Source: Branchiostoma lanceolatum
Lineage: Eukaryota; Chordata; Leptocardii; Amphioxiformes; Branchiostomatidae
Length of the DNA: 64,000 bases
Reading direction: 5' to 3'
Assembly: GCF_035083965.1 (NCBI RefSeq)
Contig: NC_089738.1
Coordinates: forward strand, 10,256,734 to 10,320,733
Made by a program: the position numbers and the translations under genes. Each line of letters starts with the position of its first letter. The first letter of the stretch is position 1. Below the pieces are notes generated by a model. It worked only from the letters and a program-made list of their open reading frames with translations, was not told where the DNA came from and ran no database searches. This document shows, piece after piece, positions 56,101-64,000 of the stretch.

Positions 56101-59100
56101 GATAAAAGGGACTACCTGCTCAAAAGAGACCAAAGAATTACTTTTGTTAACGTTTGTGATAGAAAGTTTTTTGTGTGCAAATGTAGCAAAACATACGAAA
56201 CAGTTGATTCCATTTTTAAGATATATAGAACATATCAAGTTTAAGATTATTTTAATGAGAAGTATGTAGTGACTTGATTCACTTCTATTTGAGGCATTGA
56301 AAATGATAGACTTTGCAGAATGATTAAGAGGAATTGTACCATTCACATGTTTCCCAAAGTACACAATATCCACAGTGTGGGGCCCTGCATCTCTTGGTGT
56401 GTAGATAACTTTGTGTTGGTCACCTTTGCTGTCTACCTCATGAGGAACAAAGCCGTTGCTGTCTAAAAAGAAACATAACATATAGATCCATGTTTAATAA
56501 TCGTTTGAACTTTCACCACAAGTTATGTAACGTCTCAAGATGCAGTCAAACTCAAGAAAAGTATCTCAATGTATATTATGTCTGTATTATAATACAGTAC
56601 ATACATCATGTAGATAGTCGTTCTTAACATCATTCATGACATTGTATCTATTGTTCTTATCTATATTACATGCACTTCCTATTATCCCTCTGGCATGTAT
56701 TTGCAATGAATTTATCTTACTAACATAACTACAACAACCATAAAATGATTCAGACTTACTTGAGATCCTGACGCCAAGCTCTTCCAGCTTGCAGTTTTGG
56801 GCATTAATGTCAAAGGAGGCCTTTTCATCAACATAGCCTCTTACCAACCCATCTCCAACCACACCAATTTCGGGTTCTGTTTGGACGTCACACACAAACG
56901 GTGTACCTATGGGGATATGGTAAAGTTTTCCACATGTTAGAGGTAGAAAGAACAGCTTTGAAGTGATGTTGGGCACCAATACATATGTCATAAACATAGG
57001 AAATGTAGAAAAATAACTTTGATGTGCAAATATATAAAATATAAACATATCCATTCTTTTGATAAGACCATTAGTATTAGATTTTAATATATGATAGACT
57101 TCTGGCAAGAAGGAAGCACATACACAAGAACACACAGATCATAGGATAAATGACAAAAGGTTTCGTATGAAACATCAACTTCAAAGCAGCATATACATAT
57201 TAGAAAAGGCACATGAAGAATATCACAAACATGAGCATTTTATAAAAGGAGTTGCTTGAAAAATAGTCGTCTGTTGTTCAGAGGAACATAGTGATATTAT
57301 GCACTGAATTGTATTGTATAAAAGTGCGACATTTGACACGCAATGATTGCATTGGAAAGCGCGCTAGGCAGCGTGGCAGTTAACCTGTTAGAGTAATCAG
57401 TATTATGGAAGGCAATGTTATGGTCACAGGCTGTTGCAAAGAAGCTGCACATGATGGAGACACACAGAAAATGGACACAAAGGAGTCAAGGAGAATGCGT
57501 TTTTTATTGAACTGTGTGTTAAAAGTCTTTAGTTGTCGTTGCCATGTTGTTGCCATGGTACCTGGCACATGCGTATTGTGATACTCGAGATGAAGGTCGT
57601 GAGGCTCCGGTTCTGTGGGTGTGAATCGGACGCTGTGAATGGCAGGTTCGGGGGTGTCTTTCACCACCACTGTCGGCACCTCTGAACCCGCCCTCATCAC
57701 CAAGGTGTTGAGATCTCCTGGTCCAGCCTCACGGCAATCAACTGAACAGTCAAATACACGCTTGTATTACCAAATTATCTAGTATCAAACCAAGACGTTT
57801 CAGAAATAGGAACGTTCTTCTAATAAATGTTTATCAGTCGTACGGTGATGATCATAATCCTCAAAGATAATAGAAGACTATTCCACCATACAACAGCAAG
57901 CTAACTATGTATTGAAGTACTGAAGAAAAAATATACATACATATAGCCATATTGGATACTTGCCCCCCAAAAAATGAGATGATCTCAATTAGCCCTTGTA
58001 ATGTTCAGTTGGGAAGCCATGTTTAAAAAAAAAGGCTTTATCATGGCATTTTTTATTGCACGAAGTTTTACATTCTATGACATCTTTGAAGGCTTACAAA
58101 TGTTTACTGGAATAAGCTTAGATTGTTTTCGTAATAGGTAATGTTAAGTTATTGATGCATTTGCCATGCATTGAAATACAGGTTGCCAAGCATGGTGTAA
58201 AATACCTTGGAAAGACGTTTCCTTTCCGACAAATGAGTGGTCCAACAAAGTCACGACAATCTTTGAAACATCGTACGCTTCAAAGGTGAAAGGACTGCCC
58301 GTCACCCCCTTTCCAGAAAAGAACACGCTAACATCGTGTCGACCTATGATTTTACAGGAACAAAATACAACTTTACTGAATGTTGAAGTGTTTTTCGTTT
58401 TCTTGCACGTTCTGATTATAAATCAAATGTCAAAAGGCCATGATATTGTATTTATCTCCATAAAGGAACCAACACTCACCAACATCCTGTGGTATGAAGG
58501 AGACCAGGCTGTCTTCGACTTCATAGCGTAAAGGAAGTCCTTTGGGGTCTGTGAAGATTTGTCAGACATCTATCGACTTTTGGTTCTTATAATGTTGTTA
58601 AAGTATTGTGAATACGATCGCAGTCTTGGAAGAAGGTGTCGGTCTTTTATTGCCAGTTTTGAGTACAATTCATGTGTTTTTTTATACAACGTGCTCTGAT
58701 GTTAACTTAGAAGGCGATTTTTGTGGTAAAATATCACTTTATAATAATCTTCAAACAGATATTTTGAGAGTTAACGGTTTCTTTTTTGTCCCGTTTTACT
58801 GACTGCTGGCCCTCCTGTGATGGTTTATCAAGAAAACGATATGGTAGTCTTCCCCGTTGGAGATACATGAAGCTTAAATTTAACATCCCGAGACATTACC
58901 TCTCACGTGCACCCCGAGAAGGTCGTCGTTATCGGCACCTCCGACGAAGAAGTAGGCTTTCTCATTGACGGGAATCTTGCTCAGGTTCTCCGCCATCACC
59001 ATTATGTTTTTGGTATCTAGTACCAAGAACTGGAACGGAGATCCTGCAAGAAACCTGACCACTGACCCACAGAAATCACCCGCACAAGAATGTACCTTGA

Positions 59101-62100
59101 TTACGCGCAACCTGGCAATATGCAGCTTGTAAGAAGGAGTCCCACATCGCATACAGAACCTTTGAATTTGAATTCTTTCATACAAATACAGTAGAAAGCT
59201 TTGTCACTGTAGTACGTCAATCAAACAATGTATTAGTGATGGCAATGTGTCACTATTGCTCTATAAAGCCTCTGAACAACAGACGACAAGAACATAGTAC
59301 ATTTCAACCCCTGTCTGTGTGTGTCTGTGTGTGTACATGTTTTTTTACCTGGTACAGGTTTATTGTTGTACTTCATGTGGACGCTGTAGGTTCCAGGTTG
59401 GGTCGGAGTGTACTGCACGAGATACTGGTCACGTGAGGGCTCTGTCATGACGTCGGAGACGATGGGATCGACTGTGTAGGTCAGTTTGCCCGGACCAGCA
59501 TCCCTTGCGTCCACTAGAAAATGTAGGAGGCAAACGATATTAGAATTGATTTCAATACTAGTATGTACTTGAATACCTTAAGAGTGTATGGTGATCACTA
59601 CTCTTCTTTCTTTTCCGCGTTCTTTTCATTCAAATTTTCATACAACTCTTAACTTCTCTTAAGGTTCTTACCTTTGATGTTGACAGGTTGGTTAACTGTG
59701 GCAGTCCTGTCCGGGTCAGCGCGTATTCTGTTGGCATCAAAAACGTTCACGATGTAGGGACTGCCAGACACTTCCTTCTCGTCATAGTGCACTCTGACTT
59801 TGTGTGGACCTTTGTTGGGATAAAAGAAGAGAGATATATGTAGCACATGCTATACCTAAGAAAATAATTACGCTTGCCGGGCATGTTTACATTGCAGTGG
59901 TATTGTTACACCAGAGGATAGCAATAATCCCACTAAACTATTGCTATCACAACATTGATGCATATTATTAGTTGTAAGAATCATGTCATAAGCCTGTTTT
60001 GTGGCTATTGGAATGTTTGATGCAATTTTGAAAACAATACAGAGATCATTATTTTCATGTAGTTTTTCCATGAAAGCCTTATTGTTCTTTATCATACAGA
60101 GGAACAATTCAATCTTCATTGTGAAGTTTGGTGATGCTCTTTTACTTACCAATCTCTCTTGGAGTGTAGTCTACCGTGTAAGTTCCGTTGTGTGATGTGA
60201 TGTTAGCAGGCACATCTTTACCCGTGGGATCTGCACAAGATTTAGAATAACTTATCAGCATTTAACGAGGAAATAGATCGAATTATAAGTACTATAAAAC
60301 TACTCTTTAAGACGCGAAATGACATATTAGATTGATGTTTCTTGGCCTCATTGTGTATGGAATAGCGTGTCTAAGACTTAAAGTGACAATACCTCACAAG
60401 AATCTTCGCAGCAATTATTCTTTTAAGGCAATTTTATTCGTATACAAATAGGAGCATTGTCATGGACTGAGAACGTCATACGGTAAGGAGTATGACTGTT
60501 TTATCAAAAGCAATAGTCAGAACTTACCGAACACCTTCACCAAGGCATCTTCCACGTTCCCTGGTCCCTTTGTCTCCATGTAAAATGCTGTCTTCTCGTT
60601 CACAGGAAGAGGTATGGTCTCGCTCACACCATCTCCGTGGACATCAATGGCGTCCATGTTGAACACTTTGCACGGGAACGGGCTCCCTATAGTAGAAACA
60701 TTGAGGTATATTAGAATAACAAAATTAGTTGGTCTATCTTTTCCTCTCTCCCACATACTTAAAATCATGCAAAAGTCTTTTCACGTGTTTTAGTAACCTT
60801 TCATTTTGCATATCAAGCCACCACGAATGTGCACAATGTAGATATCACATTCATTGGGACATCTATACCAGACTATTGAAATGGACTGATAGTTACTTTA
60901 AGTTAGGTCACATTTTATCATGCTGCTTTTTTAGATCGTGTTTAGTGCCTCGCTTGTGATTTGTAGGTCTTAAGTTTATGGAATGTTCAGCTACGTGTTC
61001 TGTAATGCATGTTGTATGTGTGGGTCACGACACCCGCAATGGCTGCCTGTGCCCCACGTGTATTGTACCGTTACAATTCAAATAAAATAAAATCAAATCT
61101 CAAGATTCTCAGGTTTACCTTCCACAGGAAGACCGCCGTGTCGGATGTGGGCGTTGTACGTTCCAAGTTCATTGGCAACGAAGGTCATCATATGCCGTCC
61201 GTCATCTGTCTTCCACAGCTCGGATGGCACCTTGTCTCCATCCTTACTGATCTCTCCGGTAAGTTCAGCCTTGCCCGCGTTCCTGCCGTCAACTGTAGAG
61301 GTAAAGACATTGTCAACCTATTGTGTGCTGAGAAATGGTAAAGAACTAGTGAAATGGAATCTTCCCAAGGCGACCACCCGGGGTACCGAGCAAAAGTAGT
61401 CGCTTTGGACAGGTGGTCGCCTTGAAGTGTTTGACTCACAACATATTAAGGTGTTCTAATGTCAATTTTAAATATTGCATTGCAAAGATGGATGGAAAAT
61501 GATGTGATTCTAGACAGCATAACCACCACCAGGTTCAGTTACCATTGACAGAATGATTCTACAAAAGTCATATTCCCCGTTATCGTTGTATGTTTGTGTA
61601 CTGTTACATCGTATATGCTATGTTCCATATACTTTACAATGCAGAATGAATAGCTTTTTGAGTCATTACATGCATATTGATACGATGATGTTTCTTACCT
61701 TTCAAAGATACTTGCTGTCCAAGCTTGGCCTTCGGGACACTTTGAACTTCGACTTTGCTGGGATCAAAGGCGTGCGCTATGAACGGACTTTCCTTGACTT
61801 CTTCCTCTCCATACTTCACCATAAACTTGTGGTCACCTGGGAGATAAGGTGAGTTTAGCATAAAGCATTGGCCCCAACTCTATTGCATTTGTGTGATAGT
61901 TGTATTTCCCCCTGTATGTCATGCATTTAATGATATTTCAGAAGAGGTCTTGAAGCAAAATTCAATAGAAAATTGATGATTGAAACATTAACCCACCAAC
62001 ATCCACGGGTGTGAAGTTGACACTGTAGATCTGATCCTCTGCGTTCATTTCACAGGGAAAGTCCCTCTCTGTAGGTCCTAGTCCAAGAACAAAACATCGT

Positions 62101-63981
62101 CAAACAGCATGAAAAACCTCCCAAACTGACCCAAAGTTCACGAGAAACTTGCACTGAATCATGCATGAGTTTATGATTGCTATAAACAACCACATTAGCT
62201 ACTCTTTTAACAAGAGATACAAAAATCGACCTGCCCACATACCAAATATCATCGTAATCCATCAAGAGGTTCTTGAGTTATGCTGACTACAGTTGTCCGG
62301 AAACACAAACAGACGCACAGACACACGGACACACCCAAAACTATATCTCCATTTTTCATTGAGATAACAAAGGTTTTTACCAGCCACTTTAACGACGACT
62401 TCCTCATCTCCGGCCTTAGTGGCATCGATTTTCATGATGGCCTCCTTGTTGACTGGGATGCACTTCTGGTCGCCCATCCCTGCTCCCATCACCACGATGT
62501 CCTCAGGGGTCGACAGGGCCGTTGTAAATGGAGACCCTGTCATTTTGATAAGTATAAGTTTAGCTGCAGCTTGTCACTCTTGTTTACATTTTCAATGAAT
62601 CAAGATGATATTTATCAAGAATATCTATTTGGCTGAAATTGCAGACACTAGAAATTAGGTAGCCATCTCGTCTAAATAAAAATGGAACTCTGAGATACCT
62701 GAATTTGATTGAAATACTTTCATATAGTCTTATCCGCCTCCATCCTTTTATGACATGGTATGTCATCCAACCCGATGTTGAACAGACATTATCATAGAAA
62801 GCAGCGTTACGACTTCTAAGTTACGATTTCTAAGTTCACCTTATGCCATTGAACCCTAATATTGTATAACATATATTATTCTACTGGCTTTGTGTTACTT
62901 CAACTGGCTTACACCGTAACGAATTTGACTTTGAAAAAAAATGACAACTTACCTTTAACGACTTCGTCATTGAAGGAGAAGGTAGTGAGATGGGCTGCAC
63001 TAGTTTTGGGGGTGAACGTCAGATCGTACAGCCCTTCTCCGGCTGAAGTCAGATTGGACGGCACGTCCTGTCCACCCGCAGCCACAACAGCCTTCAGGAC
63101 ACCCTGCCCAGCGTTCGTAGTGTCCACTAGATAGAAGAACAATACACATGTCTATTGCAGGCTATGTTTTATTCGAATGTTGTATTCATAGATATACTAT
63201 AATCGCTTTAGGTTGGTGTTTCACTAACACTTTGAAACGTTCACGTTGCATGCAATGACTTTTTTCTTATGGCAAAGCTGTTCTGTGTTTTCTGCTTTTT
63301 CTATTACAATTGACGGTATTCCTGATACCGCACACTATTTAAAAGGGAATGTATTAAGCAGACATCAACAGATACAGACATAATGACGATGCTATCGAAC
63401 AAGAAAACAATTACACTTACAAAGATACATTAGTACATAAATGGACAGATAGAAATATACAACGATAACGGGAATATGTACTTGGGCTACTTTACCTTTG
63501 TGGCAAACTTCCTTCCCGATCTTCCCTCTCTCCTGTGCGTTCACCGCTACAGCCGAGGCGTCGTACGCGTGGCTAATGAACGGCTCCTGCTTCACTGGCT
63601 CCCCATCGAAGAGGACCAGGAAATCATACTGGCCTAAGGAGGAGAGAAAATGGTATTCCTTGATGAAGCTTTACACAATAGCAGCACAGCAAATGATATC
63701 AGGCGCTTAGCGATACAGAGCATCTACATTGCCAAACAGCAAGAATGAGTCGAAAATGTACTCCTGGGCCACTCTCAGGCAATGAATCAATGGTGCCCTT
63801 TCTTTCATTCATCAAACCGGCGTTTTCCTTGTGTTTTAGGTACGGACAACTCTGTTGGTGGATAGTGCAGGTGTTGGTTTAGGTTACCCACCTACGTCAC
63901 TCGGAAGGTACTCTACATTGGTGACCTTGTCCACATCTGATGGGGTCACACTACCGGCGTAGTCTGCTCCCTTCCTCGGAC
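50176..63981 (-). CDS. Filamin-type actin cross-linker, 3' part (25 exons)
   Basis: Coding exons in transcript order (lengths in bp): 63981-63892 (90), 63633-63496 (138), 63126-62953 (174), 62536-62381 (156), 62077-61997 (81), 61836-61699 (138), 61292-61119 (174), 60686-60528 (159), 60230-60150 (81), 59809-59672 (138), 59513-59349 (165), 59043-58900 (144), 58548-58480 (69), 58343-58206 (138), 57741-57562 (180), 56906-56760 (147), 56462-56340 (123), 56115-55969 (147), 54294-54017 (278), 53652-53575 (78), 53233-53099 (135), 52576-52483 (94), 51946-51797 (150), 51171-51004 (168), 50426-50176 (251). All phases agree, giving about 1,198 residues. Nearly all introns are phase 1. Repeated motifs VxYxxxxVxGSPF, DARDAGPGKL, GTYTVDYTP and VNEKxxF are those of filamin Ig repeats (about 11-12 here). 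The protein ends GSPFRVFLAPP followed by a Pro/Met-rich tail. Filamins cross-link actin and bind membrane receptors. The actin-binding CH domains would lie 5', outside the window. Confidence 0.93.
53099..54070 (-). other. Filamin hinge region with two symmetric cassette exons
   Basis: Between Ig repeats the protein becomes low-complexity: the end of the 278-bp exon repeats QSAAPPL about three times, a 78-bp exon repeats APSGSQYAQ/APSGSQHGQ, and a 135-bp exon is Pro/Val/Gln-rich (VPSPAQVPPPAQVSPPEQV). The 78- and 135-bp exons begin and end in phase 0, so each can be skipped without a frameshift. Vertebrate filamins have two hinges, one of them variably spliced; the parallel is inference. Confidence 0.8.
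54385..55400 (-). mobile_element. 3' fragment of a non-LTR retrotransposon (LINE)
   Basis: A 228-codon frame (55365-54679) has the C-terminal signature of CR1/jockey-like elements: LGWETLSDRRHLHRLCLFYKI, then a CNCGC...HYLLHCP cysteine-histidine motif. It is followed downstream by an untranslated tail ending in A-rich sequence (AATAAAAAAATAAAAAAA) at about 54385-54420. The reverse transcriptase core and endonuclease are absent, so it is a 5'-truncated copy. The frame is open, which suggests fairly recent insertion. It lies within a filamin intron, in the same orientation as the gene. Confidence 0.85.
55480..55594 (+). mobile_element. 3' tail of a second retroelement, opposite orientation
   Basis: AAAGTAAAATAAAGGCTTTG followed by four CTTGA units. 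It contains the short palindrome GGCCATATTATGGCC. Oriented opposite to the LINE fragment beside it. Confidence 0.55.
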
Positions 63982-64000
63982 CTGGTTTGGCAAAGAAAAT

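Noticed and set aside
1-64000. CRISPR arrays, bacterial operons or prophage
   Set aside because: The tandem repeats here lack the regular unique spacers of CRISPR, and the genes are spliced animal genes.

Overview
The window looks like nuclear DNA of an invertebrate chordate, most likely an amphioxus (Branchiostoma). The basis is spliced genes with short GT-AG introns, ordinary animal orthologues (RASL10, RPLP1, UQCRB, agmatinase, filamin), moderate to low GC and a dense load of small inverted-repeat elements and tRNA-derived SINEs. The species call is inference; the gene calls come from reading exons and checking that splice sites and reading phases join.

Layout. 1-9.5 kb: no gene that I can support, one SINE, and a weak set of minus-strand splice-like signals at 2.5-4.6 kb. 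9.5-13.0 kb: RASL10-type small GTPase, minus strand, three coding exons, with a three-copy tandem repeat just upstream of its start. 13.5-24.2 kb: repeat-rich intergenic DNA with a 33-bp minisatellite, a 197-bp MITE with an 8-bp target duplication, a 1-kb octamer-rich element and a nested pair of inverted-repeat elements at 22.2-23.2 kb. 24.3-26.9 kb: ribosomal stalk protein P1 (RPLP1), plus strand, with two alternative last exons. 27.5-29.2 kb: UQCRB (complex III), minus strand, convergent with RPLP1. 30.7-36.5 kb: agmatinase-family ureohydrolase (AGMAT), minus strand, with two tandem, equal-length, homologous versions of the exon that carries metal-binding and substrate-loop residues. 36.6-41.0 kb: CpG-rich minisatellite, long foldback element, SINE and 73-bp tandem repeat. 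41.2-47.2 kb: two tandemly duplicated genes for small secreted precursors (signal peptide, arginine-rich segment, acidic tail) that I do not recognise. 49.3-64.0 kb: the 3' part of a filamin-type gene, minus strand, 25 coding exons giving about 1,198 residues of Ig-like repeats, two hinge cassettes and a proline-rich tail; its 5' end, presumably with the actin-binding domain, lies beyond the right edge. A LINE remnant sits in one of its introns.

The genes do not form one pathway. The most interesting observations are the duplicated agmatinase exon, where the two copies differ at the position equivalent to the arginase substrate-binding asparagine; the duplicated P1 tail exon; the unrecognised cationic/acidic peptide gene pair; and the four-exon periodicity of the filamin rod. 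All would be settled by RNA-seq splice junctions and comparison with other amphioxus genomes.
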